A DNA stretch of 64,000 nucleotides. Origin: Roseiarcus sp963774195. GTDB lineage: Bacteria > Pseudomonadota > Alphaproteobacteria > Rhizobiales > Beijerinckiaceae. The translations under genes and the position numbers were made by a program. The stretch is taken from assembly GCA_963774195.1 (NCBI GenBank), contig CAVZDY010000001.1:806001-870000 (forward strand), given 5' to 3'. How positions within the stretch are numbered: position 1 is the stretch's first letter; each line of letters starts with the position of its first letter. Below the pieces are notes generated by a model that was given only the letters and a program-made list of their open reading frames with translations, was not told where the DNA came from and did no database searches. This document shows positions 25,929-35,771 of this stretch, piece after piece.

Positions 25929-26668
25929 TCCTTTTTCCGGCAATCGATCTCAAAAGCGGCGAATGCGTCCGTCTCGTGCGCGGCGACATGACGCAGGCGA
26001 CCGTATTCAACCGCGACCCCGCCGACCAGGGGCGCGCTTTCGCCGCCCAAGGCTTCGAATGGCTGCATGTCGTCGACCTCGACGGCGCCTTCGCCGGCAA
26101 GCCGATGAACGCCTCGGCGGTCGAGCGCATTCTCGCCAGCGTGACGACGAAGGTGCAACTCGGTGGCGGCGTGCGCGACATGAAGACGGTGAACGGCTGG
26201 CTCGACAAGGGTGTCGCCCGCGTCATCATCGGCACGGCGGCGGTCGAGGATCCGGCTTTCGTTCAGGAGGCCGCGCGCATCCATCCCGGCCGCATCGCGG
26301 TCGGCATCGACGCGCGCGACGGCCGCGTCGCCATCGACGGTTGGGCGAAGACCTCCGACATCTCCGCGCTCGATCTCGGCCGCCGCTTCGAGGACGCCGG
26401 CGTCGCTGCGCTCATCTACACCGACATCAGCCGCGACGGCGTGCTGCAGGGGCTCAACATCGCCGCCACCGTCGCGCTCGCCGAGGCGGTCGATATTCCT
26501 GTCATCGCTTCCGGCGGCCTCGCCTCGATCGAGGACGTCAAGCGTCTGCTCGAACCCGATTGCGCGCGCCTCGCCGGGGCGATCAGCGGCAGGGCGCTCT
26601 ACGACGGGCGCCTCGATCCGCGCGAGGCGTTGGCGCTGATGCGCGCCGGGGAACCTGGCCATGCTTAA
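25925..26668 (+). CDS. hisA: ProFAR isomerase (HisA)
   Basis: A (beta/alpha)8-barrel isomerase acting on N'-5'-phosphoribosylformimino-AICAR ribonucleotide. D8 (ILFPAIDLKSGE) and the aspartate in LIYTDISRDG are the catalytic pair; QLGGGVRDM and IASGGLASIEDV bind phosphate. I place the start at GTG 25925 (GTGA overlap with hisH), giving 247 residues; an in-frame GTG at 25916 is possible. It overlaps hisF by 8 bp. Confidence 0.96.
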   Translation: MILFPAIDLKSGECVRLVRGDMTQATVFNRDPADQGRAFAAQGFEWLHVVDLDGAFAGKPMNASAVERILASVTTKVQLGGGVRDMKTVNGWLDKGVARVIIGTAAVEDPAFVQEAARIHPGRIAVGIDARDGRVAIDGWAKTSDISALDLGRRFEDAGVAALIYTDISRDGVLQGLNIAATVALAEAVDIPVIASGGLASIEDVKRLLEPDCARLAGAISGRALYDGRLDPREALALMRAGEPGHA

Positions 26669-27434
26669 GGCGCGCCTCATTCCCTGTCTCGACGTGAAGG
26701 ACGGGCGCGTCGTCAAAGGCGTCAACTTCGTCGATCTGCGCGACGCGGGCGATCCCGTGCAATGCGCGATCGCCTATGACGAGGCGGGGGCGGACGAACT
26801 CTGCTTCCTCGACATCGCCGCCACCCACGAAAATCGCGGCACGCTGATGGACGTGGTGCGCCGCACCGCCGAGGTCTGCTTCATGCCGCTGACGGTCGGC
26901 GGCGGCGTGCGCACCACCGAGGACATTCGCAACCTGCTGCTCGCCGGGGCGGACAAGGTCTCGATCAATTCCGCCGCGGTCGCCGATCGCCGCATCGTTC
27001 GCGCGGCGGCGGAGAAATTCGGCAGCCAGTGCGTCGTCGTCGCGATCGACGCCAAGCAGGTCTCGCGGCCGGGCGAGCCGGCCCGCTGGGAAATCTTCAC
27101 CCACGGCGGGCGCCGCCCGACCGGCATCGACGCCGTCGACTTTGCGCGCGAAGTGGCGGCGCTCGGCGCAGGGGAGATTCTGCTGACCTCGATGGATCGC
27201 GACGGCGCCAAGATCGGCTTCGACATCGCGCTGACTCGCGCCGTCGCTGACGCGGTGTCGATCCCGGTGATCGCCTCGGGCGGCGTCGGGACGCTCGACC
27301 ACCTCGTCGCCGGTGTCGTCGAGGGTCACGCAAGCGCGGTCCTCGCCGCCTCGATCTTCCATTTCGGCGAGTTCACCATCCGCGAGGCCAAACAGCACAT
27401 GGCCGCCGCCGGCGTCGCGATGCGGCTGGACTGA
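26661..27434 (+). CDS. hisF: Imidazole glycerol phosphate synthase, cyclase subunit
   Basis: HisF closes the imidazole ring using ammonia from HisH. The 257-residue barrel starts MLKARLIPCLDVKDGRVVKG (D11 catalytic), with LTVGGGVRTTEDIRNLL and VIASGGVGTLDHLV phosphate loops and SMDRDGAKIGFD. The usual neighbour hisE does not follow; a repeat-filled spacer does. Confidence 0.97.
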   Translation: MLKARLIPCLDVKDGRVVKGVNFVDLRDAGDPVQCAIAYDEAGADELCFLDIAATHENRGTLMDVVRRTAEVCFMPLTVGGGVRTTEDIRNLLLAGADKVSINSAAVADRRIVRAAAEKFGSQCVVVAIDAKQVSRPGEPARWEIFTHGGRRPTGIDAVDFAREVAALGAGEILLTSMDRDGAKIGFDIALTRAVADAVSIPVIASGGVGTLDHLVAGVVEGHASAVLAASIFHFGEFTIREAKQHMAAAGVAMRLD

Positions 27435-27825
27435 GCTGAAGCCCCAGCCGCAACCCTTCTCCCCTTGCGGGAGAAGGTGTCGTCGCGTCAGCGACGACGG
27501 ATGAGTTTTCATGCGCTACGCGCACCTTGATGCCTGAAAGTTCCCCTCGGAGGGGTCGACTTTCAGGAGAGGGGGCGGCGGCGCCGGAAGAGGCGCGGGC
27601 CGGCAATGCAGCATGGGCGGCTGAATCTCGTCGGACGCCAGCGGCACTGGAAGCAACCCCTCATCCGACCCGACTGACGTCGGGCCACCTCCCGGGAACG
27701 CTTCGCGTTCCCTGACCCCCGCAAGGGGGGAAGGAGCGCGCGGCATAGACGTCGAACCCCAAGCGGCAACCTGTTTTCCCCACGCCGGGAGAAGCTCTCC
27801 GCAGCGCCCCCTCTCGGGCCCCGCC
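27435..27825. repeat. Intergenic region packed with REP-like hairpins
   Basis: This 391-bp gap holds several palindromes: CCTTCTCCC-CTTGC-GGGAGAAGG (27455-27477), a CTGAAAGT/ACTTTCAG hairpin near 27533-27565, GGGAACG-CTTCG-CGTTCCC near 27694 and a C/G-rich block near 27720. The first recurs at 48568-48593 and 55081-55107. They lie between convergent genes and probably terminate or stabilise transcripts. Frames here have no protein-like composition. Confidence 0.75.
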
Positions 27826-29579
27826 TTACTTCCAGGCGGCCAGGGCTTGGTTGAGAATGCGGTCGCCGTCGGCGCCCTTCTCGAAGGTCAATTTGGCGAT
27901 GCGGTCGTCGTTGAGCAGCATCGGGAAGTCGAACCAGCCGCGATTGGCCATCAGATCGATGTTGTGGGAGATGTCGACGTCGTTGCGGTTGAGCCCGACC
28001 AGGAAGTAGCTGTCGCTGATCTTGACCCGTACGCCCGAAAGCGAATTCTTGCGACGGCGGATCGTCCCTGCGCATCAGCGGCACGCGGATATCCTTGACG
28101 CCTTTGATTTCGGCGCTGTCCGCGAACGTCACCCGGAGATCGATCGTATGCGAAGCAGGCAAGCTCGCATCCGTGTTTTTGCGGATCGTCATGATCGCGT
28201 GCATCTTGAGATCGGGGATGTCCGTCTCGGCCTTGACCGCGACGCTGGCGGGCTGGCCCGGCGCCGCCGGAATCAGCGTCCAGACGACCGAACCGAGGCT
28301 CACGGCCGGCGGCTTCTGCGGATCCCCGCCGACTGCGATCAGCATGGCCGCACGCGCTGCGACCGGCAGCGCCGGCGTCGCGGCGGGCTGGGTCGCGGGA
28401 GTCGGGGCCGGAGTTCGCGCTGGCGGCGGCGGTCGGAGCGGCGTTCGGCGTGGCAGCGGCGCTTGGCGTCGCCGCCGGCGAGGCGGCCGGAGCCGGGCTC
28501 GCTGCGGCGTCCGGCGTGGGCGAGGGGGCGGCCTGCGCGCTTTGCGTCGGGGTTGGCGTCGGCGCAGGCGTGTCGCCGCCGCCGACCCGCTCGGCGATCT
28601 TGGGCGCATTGGCCTCCGGCTGAGCGTCGCTCACCGGAGCCGGCTCCTTGATCGCGAGGTCCTGCGGCTTCTGACGCAGCAGGAAGGCCGCAACGGCGAT
28701 CGAAAGCACGAGGCCGACGACGACCGCGAGCAGGACCCAGGGCAGCGGATTGGCGCTCGGCGCTTCGAAGCGAGTCGGCGCGCTCGGCCGCAGCAAATCG
28801 CCGTCCGACGCGCCGTTGCGCGGCCCGCGATCGGCGTCGATTCCGGGCTCGATTAGTGGAGCCTCCGCCTCGAACTCGTACATCAGCCCGGAAGACGCGA
28901 AGACCGGCGGAGCGGCCGAAGTGTCCCCCGCCGGAGGAACGCGCTGTGCGACTGGCGTCGGGGGCGGCGCCGTCGGCGTCTGGGGAGGCGCTGCTGGCGT
29001 CGGTGGAAGAGACGGCGGCGCAGGAGGCGTCGGCGCCGGGGCGCTGCGCTGAGCCGGAAGAGGTCGGGCGAGCGGCGGCGCGGCGGCGGGCGAGCGCAGC
29101 GTCGCCTCGGGCGCGCCAGGGGGGCGCGGCGCCGGAGGACGCAGCGGCGGAAGGATGTTCGAAGCCGACGGGTTTTGCCCGGGCTGAAGGGTCGGACGAA
29201 GTGGCGGCGGGGCCGGCGGTCCAAAGGTCGGCGGCTTTGGCGGGAAGTTCGCCGCCGGCCGCGACGCGGTCGAAATCGGCGGCCGCACGGCATTCTCGGC
29301 AGGCCGGGGGGGCGAGGCGGGCGGTGGCGGCGGGGGAGCCGCCGAAGACGCCGCCGGAGGCTCGGGCGCTTCGTACTGTTCCTCGAGACGCGCGACGGCC
29401 GTCTCGAGCGCAGCTTCCTCGCGCGCGATATCGGCTTCCGAGAGGGTCGGGCCGAGCGATCGCAACTGGCGAATCAGCGCCGCGCGCGCACGATCGTAGA
29501 TCGCCTTGCGCGCCGTCGGCGGGCTCGTCTTCGGCAGATTGCCGACGGCTTTCGCAAGCAGGGAATAGTAATCAGCCAT
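27826..29579 (-). pseudogene. Proline-rich single-span membrane protein, two frameshifts
   Basis: The N-terminus (MADYYSLLAKAVGNLPKTSP, then RKAIYDRARAALIRQLRSLGP) is a compact helical domain. It is followed by about 150 residues of Pro/Ala-rich linker, a membrane helix (WVLLAVVVGLVLSIAVAAFLL) and a second low-complexity linker. The conserved C-terminal domain (ARAAMLIAVGGDP, KAETDIPDLKMHAIMTIRKN, KISDSYFLVGLNRND, LTFEKGADGDRILNQALAAWK) is spread over the other two frames. Single-base shifts near 28400-28420 and 28041-28055 restore it. Function is unknown. Confidence 0.7.
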
Positions 29580-29629
29580 GATCCAGCCCGGTCACCCCGC
29601 CTGAAGTCGCCGTCGCGGGCGACCATTCG

Positions 29630-30912
29630 TTAGTCTTGAAACGGGTCGTGTACAAGAATCGTATCGTCACGTTTTGGGCTCGTCGAGAGCAGGGCGACCG
29701 GCGCGCCAATCAGCTCCTCGATTCGACGCACATATTTGATCGCCTGGGCGGGAAGATCGGCCCATGAGCGCGCGCCGACGGTCGCCTCACGCCAGCCTTC
29801 GATCGTCTCGTAGATCGGCTCGATGCGCGCCTGCGCCGCTTGCGAGGCGGGCAGATAGTCGATCTCGACGCCGTCGAGGCGGTAGCGCGTGGCGACCTTG
29901 ATCTCGTCGAAGCCGTCGAGGATATCCAGCTTGGTCAGCGCGATTCCATTGATGCCGGAGGTTTTGACGCACTGGCGGGTCATGACGGCGTCGAACCAGC
30001 CGCAGCGGCGCGCCCGGCCCGTGGTGGCGCCGAACTCGCGGCCCATGGCGTGGAGCATGTCGGAGACTTCCGCGCATTCGGTGGGCAGGGGGCCTTCGCC
30101 GACGCGGGTGGTGTAGGCCTTCATCACGCCGACGACGCGGTCCATGCGATGCGGTGGAATGCCGGGCCGGTGCAGGAACCCCCGGCGGTGGTGTTGGAGG
30201 AGGTGACGAAGGGGTAGGTGCCGAAATCGATGTCGAGGAAAGTGCCTTGCGCGCCCTCGAAGAGAATGCGCTTGCTGTTTTTCGAGTTGGTGATGGAGCC
30301 AGACCACGGTGTTGGCGATGTAGGGGGCGAGCTTCGGCCCGCTTCGAGGCAGTCGTTCTCGACTTCGCGAAACGAAAGCCGGCGCGCCGCCGAGCGATTC
30401 GAGGATCGGCGTTGTTCTCCTCGATGCGGCTCTTCAGCTTGTCGAGAATGATCTCGGCCGCGCGAGATCGATCAGCGCGAGGCCGGTGCGGGCGACCTTG
30501 TCGCCGTAGGCCGGACCGATGCCGCGCTTGGTGGTGCCGATTTTGTTGCGGCCCTTGCGCAATTCGCGCGCTCGTCGAGGGCGCGATGATAGGGCAGGAT
30601 GAGTGGGCCGTTTCGCGATGAGGCAGGCGAGCCACCTTGACGCCCCGGGCTCGAGGCTCTCGATTTCCGTCGACCAGGGGGTACGGATCGATGACGACGC
30701 CGTTGCCGATGACCGACATTTTTCCCCGCGCGAAGGATGCCGGAGGGGATCAGGTGGAGCACGAATTTTTCCTTGTCGATCTCGACCGTGTGGCCGGCGT
30801 TGTTGCCGCCCTGGAAACGGACGACGATGTCGGCCTCCTCGGTGAGCACGTCGATGATCTTGCCTTTTCCTTCGTCGCCCCATTGGGCGCCGACTACAAC
30901 GACGTTCGCCAT
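29630..30912 (-). pseudogene. purA: Adenylosuccinate synthetase, multiply frameshifted in this sequence
   Basis: PurA joins IMP and aspartate using GTP in AMP synthesis. The N-terminus (MANVVVVGAQWGDEGKGKII, with the GTP P-loop, through SGILRAGK) is intact, and so is the last third, from MDRVVGVMKAYTTRVGEGPLP to the C-terminus. Between about 30725 and 30195 the sense changes frame at least six times: SVIGNGVVIDPY, EIESLE, NGPLILPYHRALDER, KIGTTKRGIGPAYGDKVAR and EIILDKLKSRIEEN lie in different frames. The first shift is a five-base homopolymer at 30719-30723. Loss of this normally essential gene is unlikely, so sequence error is the better reading. Confidence 0.9.
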
Positions 30913-30943
30913 CGCCGCGCGATCCTCTCAACCTGAAACACGA

Positions 30944-30980
30944 AGCCCCGGCGCCAGCCACAATGGGCTAGACCGGGGCT
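30944..30980 (-). other. Stable hairpin in the purA leader
   Basis: AGCCCCGG (30944-30951) pairs with CCGGGGCT (30973-30980), with an inner AGCC/GGCT stem. It lies 32 bp upstream of the purA start with no T-run on the leftward strand. It may be a 5'-leader structure or the remnant terminator of an upstream unit. No known riboswitch class is recognised. Confidence 0.45.
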
Positions 30981-31137
30981 CATTGCGCGCATGAACTACG
31001 CGATCAGGCGCCGCGAGTAAAGCCGGTGCGCCGTAAGCGCCCGCAAACGGCCGGAAATCCGCGGCGACCCCTTGGATCGGCCGCGTTCGTCGCCATATCC
31101 CGGGCGCGGGCCCGCCGGCCCAAAGACGGAGATTTCC

Positions 31138-31888
31138 ATGACCCCCCAAGAACGCCAAATGCTCGCGGACCTCTTCGAGCGCGTTCGCGCCAATTCGGGT
31201 GGCCCGCGCGATCCCGAAGCTGAGGCCTTCATCGGCGACGCCGTCCGCGGCGCGCCTTACACGCCCTATGTTCTCGCGCAGACCGCGCTGGTCCAGCAAC
31301 ATGCTTTGGAAGCCGCGGCGGAGCGCATCAAGGATCTCGAGGCGCGCGCCGCGCAAGCCGCCCCGCAGCCTCAGGAAACGAGCTTCCTCGGCAGTCTCGG
31401 CAAATCCTTGTTCGGCGGTGGCGCCGACCTCCGCGCCGCCGCCGCCGCCGCGCTCCAGCTACGACGCGAGCGCCTATCAGCGCGGCGCGCCGGATCCGGG
31501 CCCGGGACCCGGCTACGGCCAGCGTTCCTACGCTCCGCCGCCGCCGCCTCCGCCGCAATCTGGCCCCTGGGGCTCGTCGGCGCCGGCCAGCGGCGGCGGT
31601 GGCGGAGGCTTCCTCTCCAACGCGATGACCACCGCGGCGGGCGTCGCCGGCGGCATCGCGGCGGTCGATCTGTTCCAGAATCTGCTCGGCGGCCATCGCA
31701 GCGGCGGCCTGTTCGGCGCCTCGGGCGGCGGCTTTGGCGGCGAGGGCATGGGCGGCGGCGAGACCGTCGTCAACAACATCTACGAGAACGATCCGGCCGG
31801 CCAGCACGCTCAGGACGTGCTGCAAGATCAGGATCAGGACCAGGACGACGCCCAGGACGCGGCCGACTACGACGATTTCGGGCTCTAA
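31138..31888 (+). pseudogene. DUF2076 family protein, one frameshift
   Basis: The first frame from ATG 31138 (GGAG site 3 bp upstream of the TTTCC spacer) encodes the DUF2076 start MTPQERQMLADLFERVRANS, then AAAERIKDLEARAAQ and SFLGSLGKSLFGGG. The sense moves to another frame near 31420-31430 and continues with a Pro/Tyr linker, a glycine-rich helix region (FLSNAMTTAAGVAGGIAAVDLF) and an acidic tail ending DYDDFGL. One base change restores a single protein of about 250 residues. The role may be periplasmic or membrane-associated but is not defined. Confidence 0.8.
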
Positions 31889-31952
31889 CTCGTCGAGCGA
31901 CTACGACGTCTGATGGAAGGGAGGCGGAGCCGCTCGTCGGCTCCACCTGATC

Positions 31953-32714
31953 TCACATCACGATCACTTTGGCGCCGACGCGCACCCGGCCGTAGAGGTC
32001 GATGACGTCTTCGTTCATCATGCGGATGCAGCCCGACGAGACGTTCCGGCCGATCGTCGAGGGCTCGTTGGTGCCGTGGATGCGGTACATCGAGGAGCCG
32101 AGGTAGAGCGCCCGAGCGCCGAGGGGGTTGTCCGGACCGCCGTCCATATGATCCGGGAGATCGGGACGCCGCAGCCGCATCTCAGGCGGCGGCGTCCAGC
32201 CCGGCCATTCGGCTTTGCGGCTCACCGCCTTCACGCCGGCCCATTCGAAGCCCGGCCGGCCGACGCCGACGCCGTAGCGCAGAGCTCTCCCGCCGGGCAA
32301 AACCAGAAACAGATATTTTTGCGGCGTGTCGATGATGATCGTTCCGGGCTTCTCCGGTCCGGAATAGTCCACCTCTTGCCGGCGGAATTCCTCGCTCGGC
32401 TCGGCCTCGAGATTGCTTTGCCCCGGCGCTGTCAAGGCGACTATCCGCAAGGCGGGCGCTGGGGCGGCGGGCCTCGGCGCGACATAGGCCTGCGGAGCTG
32501 GACTGCCTCCGCGGCTCTGCCCCGTCACAAGAAATTCGATGAAGCCGCCGCCGAGATTGTCTTGCGCCGGTTGCTGCGCCGCGCGTTGCAAGGGCGGCCC
32601 CATGCCGGGGATGACGAGATCGCTGACCGCGTCAGCTTTTGCCTGCGCCGCGCCGAGCGCCGCCAAGGAAAAAGCGAAAAGTCCGCAAAGAAGGGGGCTG
32701 GATACGCGCCGCAT
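31953..32714 (-). CDS. L,D-transpeptidase (YkuD domain)
   Basis: This family forms 3-3 peptidoglycan cross-links or attaches proteins to peptidoglycan. The 253-residue protein has a signal peptide (MRRVSSPLLCGLFAFSLAALGAAQAKA), a Pro/Ala linker and a YkuD domain with H213 and nucleophile C229 in IHGTNEPSTIGRNVSSGCIRM. ATG 32714 starts the signal peptide cleanly. Confidence 0.93.
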   Translation of the reverse strand: MRRVSSPLLCGLFAFSLAALGAAQAKADAVSDLVIPGMGPPLQRAAQQPAQDNLGGGFIEFLVTGQSRGGSPAPQAYVAPRPAAPAPALRIVALTAPGQSNLEAEPSEEFRRQEVDYSGPEKPGTIIIDTPQKYLFLVLPGGRALRYGVGVGRPGFEWAGVKAVSRKAEWPGWTPPPEMRLRRPDLPDHMDGGPDNPLGARALYLGSSMYRIHGTNEPSTIGRNVSSGCIRMMNEDVIDLYGRVRVGAKVIVM

Positions 32715-32843
32715 GGACAAACTCCGCCGCTGCGTCGCTCCGAACACTCGCGGGGACGCCGAACGGCGACCAATTTACGCGAAGCGAACCCGCCCCGCTG
32801 CGCCCGTCTGCAGCAATGGTTATTGCATTGCGAGAAAGTATAA

Positions 32844-34295
32844 TTAAGGAAGCTTGACCGTACGCGAAGCGTCCGCCGGCCGCATTGCCGCCGTCAGCGC
32901 CCGCAACCGGCGCCGCAGGCGAGCAAGGTCGAGGAGCCAGGCGAGTGCTCCATAGACCGCCGCCCCGACGAGCGCCTGCAGCAAAAGCAGCCCCGCGCCC
33001 GGCGCCATCCCGCTCAAAGGCCGCAGCGCAGCCGCCATCGCCGCAGTGGCCGCGACCGCGCCGAGGAGATCGCGCGCCCGCGGCCACTGCGGCCGCGACG
33101 CGGCGGCGAAAGCAAGCGCGACTGCGAGCCCGGCGATGAGGGCGCCGCTCTGAGCTACAGGGAGCCAGAGTGCGCCGCCGCCGCGCGGCAGGACGGCGAT
33201 CAAGATCGCCAGCGCCGCCAGCGCGGCAAGCGCCGCGAAGATCATCGGCGCGGTCCGCTTGGCGATCTGAAAGATCGGCGCGACGGCGTACATCGTCAGT
33301 ACGAAGGCCGAAAGGCCGGGCAGCATCGGCGCGAGATGGGCCGCGAAGGGTCCCCGGTAGGCGGGCGGTGCGATCAACGCCTCGACGCTCGGCAGGCATA
33401 GCCACAAGCCCGCCGCGGCGGGCAGGACCACCGCGACCACGAGCGCCATGTTCTCGGCGAGTTTGGCCCGCGCGCCTTCGACCCCTAACGTCTCCTCGGC
33501 GCGCACGGCGCGCTGGAACAAGACGACATCGAGCGCCGAGGCGATCGCCGCCAGCGCTCTGATTCCGATGTCGTTGGCGAGCGAGAATTGACCGGCCTCG
33601 ACGTCGCCGTAGAGAGCGCCGGCGAGGATGCGGCCGCCCAAGGGAATGAGCTGGAACAGGACCGAGGAGAGGATGAAGGGCGCGGCGTAGTCGAAAAACC
33701 GCCGCGCAAGCCGCCGCTCGGCCAGCGCGAGATGCGTTTCAGGGTCGACGAGATCGCGATAGGTCGCCGTCATCGCCGCGCCGATGCTGAGCGCCGCGCC
33801 GGCCAGCGCGATCTTCGCCGAGCCGAAGGCGAGCGCGCCGCCAACCGTGAGGGCGAGGCCGAACCCGTTCTTGATCAGCACCGTCGCGAGATAGGCCCGG
33901 TCGAGGAAGCGGGCGCGGGCGAGCGCGGTGCGCAGATCGTAAAGGCCGTTGGCGACGCCCGTCACCGCCGCCATGGCGACCAGCGCCGGGGAGAGCGGCA
34001 GATCGATCGGCGCCAGCGCCAGCGTCAACGCCGCGAGCGCCACGATCGCCGCGATCACGGCGAAGCAGGCCTCCAGCGTCGCCCGCACGGCCGGCTGCTC
34101 GCGGCGAACCCGATCGGAGTAGAAGCGCACTGCCGAGAGGCGCAGCCAATCGAAGCCGGCGGTGTTGACGAGGACCGCGGCGGCCCAGGCGATGGCGAAG
34201 CGGCCGAATTCAGCCGGGCCGAGGAAACGCGCCACCAGCAGCGCGACGAGGAAATTGAACAGCGCGTTGGAGACGAACGCGAGGCCGACGATCAT
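32844..34295 (-). CDS. Polysaccharide flippase-like membrane protein
   Basis: A 483-residue protein with 12-14 membrane helices of the oligosaccharide flippase (Wzx/RfbX) superfamily. The N-terminus FVSNALFNFLVALLVARFLGPAEFGRFAIAWAAAVLV is characteristic, as is AAPFILSSVLFQLIPLGGRILAGALYGDVEAGQFSLA. It likely moves lipid-linked glycans across the inner membrane. ATG 34295 was chosen because upstream codons encode non-hydrophobic, arginine-rich sequence. It is divergent from another multi-pass protein, suggesting a surface-glycan role. Confidence 0.8.
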   Translation of the reverse strand: MIVGLAFVSNALFNFLVALLVARFLGPAEFGRFAIAWAAAVLVNTAGFDWLRLSAVRFYSDRVRREQPAVRATLEACFAVIAAIVALAALTLALAPIDLPLSPALVAMAAVTGVANGLYDLRTALARARFLDRAYLATVLIKNGFGLALTVGGALAFGSAKIALAGAALSIGAAMTATYRDLVDPETHLALAERRLARRFFDYAAPFILSSVLFQLIPLGGRILAGALYGDVEAGQFSLANDIGIRALAAIASALDVVLFQRAVRAEETLGVEGARAKLAENMALVVAVVLPAAAGLWLCLPSVEALIAPPAYRGPFAAHLAPMLPGLSAFVLTMYAVAPIFQIAKRTAPMIFAALAALAALAILIAVLPRGGGALWLPVAQSGALIAGLAVALAFAAASRPQWPRARDLLGAVAATAAMAAALRPLSGMAPGAGLLLLQALVGAAVYGALAWLLDLARLRRRLRALTAAMRPADASRTVKLP

Positions 34296-34444
34296 GCGAC
34301 TGACGTCCGGTTCAGGCGAGCCGGCGTCGGCGCGCGGCCGGGCGCCGCCGGCTCTATCGTCGTTAGCGCAGGTACGATAACAAACTGTTGAGGCTAGGCT
34401 CGCGCGGAATTGGACGGGGCGACCCGCGAGGGGAAGGAGAAGGT

Positions 34445-35761
34445 ATGGAAGAAACGCTCGGCGGCGGCGCGACGACGAGAGTGACGTGGACGCACAACCC
34501 GCGTTGGGACCCTGGCGCGAACCGCCTCTACAGATGGTCTCTTCTGTTCGGCCTCTTTGTCGTTTTGCTCTGTTTCGCCCACGCGAAAGTGCTGCTTCAT
34601 CCACGCTTCTGGGCGGAGGAAGGGCGGGAATACTACCCCTATTGCGCTCAGCACGACGCGCTCGCCTGTCTCTCCTTCGCGCACGTCGGCGGCGTGCAAC
34701 TCGTCGAGAATCTGTTCGTATTTTTCGCGACTCGCACGCCACTGCTGCTCGCGCCTGCGATCACCACATATGCGTCGCTCGCGATACTTTGCGTCGTCGT
34801 CGCCCAAGTAATCGCCTTCGCGGAAGCGTTTCGACTGGGCTCGCTGGCTTCCGGCCTCTTGGTCGCGGCGTTCAGCCTGCTTCCTGCGAACTATGAGACA
34901 TGGCTCACGGCGACGAATGTCCAGTGGGTCTTCGGGGTCTCCTCTCTGCTCGTCCTCGTGAGCCCGGCGCCAGCCACTGTCCTCGGACGCTGGCTGCAAA
35001 TCGGTTGGCTGGCTGCGTGCGGCGTCTCTGGGATTCCCTCGGTGGTCACCGCGCCGCTCTTCGGACTTCGAATACTCGACGAACGAAGTTGGAACGCGGC
35101 CGGCCTTTTCGCCGCGATAGCTGGGGCTGGAGTTGCACAATTATTCGCAGTTCAATTTCTCGGCCTACACGCGCCTCGCCCATTCCAGCTGCTTCCCGAC
35201 GTTTTTCTAGCCGCCGATAGCCTGCAAACTATTGTGGCCCCCGTCTTTTCCGTCCGCGTGGCGGACTGGGTGGCGACGGTGGTGACCTCGCCGCAGGCCT
35301 TGATCTCGCTCATGGCCTTGGTCGGATGCGTCGTGCTCGCGCTCGGCGTCTCGGCGGCGATCGCCTTCGCGGCCGTGACCTCGCCCTCGCGGCGCGCAGC
35401 GCTCTATCTCGTCTTGGGCGGACTGTTTGTGACCAACGTCCAGGTCTTTGGCGCTCTCGACCAAAAGGCGCTCGTTTCAGCGTTCGGCGGAGCGCGCTAT
35501 TTCTTGTTCGGCTCGGCGTGCCTTTGCCTGCTCGCCGAACTCGGAACAACGTCTTCTTATAGAGTTCTCCGCGCAGCATCGTTCTGCGCGCTGTTCGCCA
35601 TCATTGTCGCGGGAGTAGTGACAACCAAGTTCAGCGGGATTCGCTTGAACGTCTCCGGACCGAACTGGGGCCGCGAGCTTGAGAAGTGTCCAGTGGACGC
35701 CCCGTGCTCAGTTTCCATCTGGCCTTACGGCTGGACGGTAACCGTTGAGCGGCGCGAATAG
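34445..35761 (+). CDS. Multi-pass membrane protein, possibly glycan-related
   Basis: A 438-residue protein with about ten hydrophobic helices. A motif rich in acidic and aromatic residues (RFWAEEGREYYPY) follows helix 1, reminiscent of the first periplasmic loop of GT-C glycosyltransferases. The C-terminal 40 residues are soluble with two cysteines (EKCPVDAPCSVSIWPYGW). No family is assigned with confidence. It is divergent from the flippase-like gene across 149 bp. SD is GGAGAAGG. The less extreme GC content suggests later acquisition. Confidence 0.6.
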   Translation: MEETLGGGATTRVTWTHNPRWDPGANRLYRWSLLFGLFVVLLCFAHAKVLLHPRFWAEEGREYYPYCAQHDALACLSFAHVGGVQLVENLFVFFATRTPLLLAPAITTYASLAILCVVVAQVIAFAEAFRLGSLASGLLVAAFSLLPANYETWLTATNVQWVFGVSSLLVLVSPAPATVLGRWLQIGWLAACGVSGIPSVVTAPLFGLRILDERSWNAAGLFAAIAGAGVAQLFAVQFLGLHAPRPFQLLPDVFLAADSLQTIVAPVFSVRVADWVATVVTSPQALISLMALVGCVVLALGVSAAIAFAAVTSPSRRAALYLVLGGLFVTNVQVFGALDQKALVSAFGGARYFLFGSACLCLLAELGTTSSYRVLRAASFCALFAIIVAGVVTTKFSGIRLNVSGPNWGRELEKCPVDAPCSVSIWPYGWTVTVERRE

Positions 35762-35771
35762 AACGCGCCGA

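Noticed and set aside
28850..29580. Plus-strand frames across the proline-rich gene
   Set aside because: These are antisense frames of the low-complexity Pro/Ala coding region and lack motifs.
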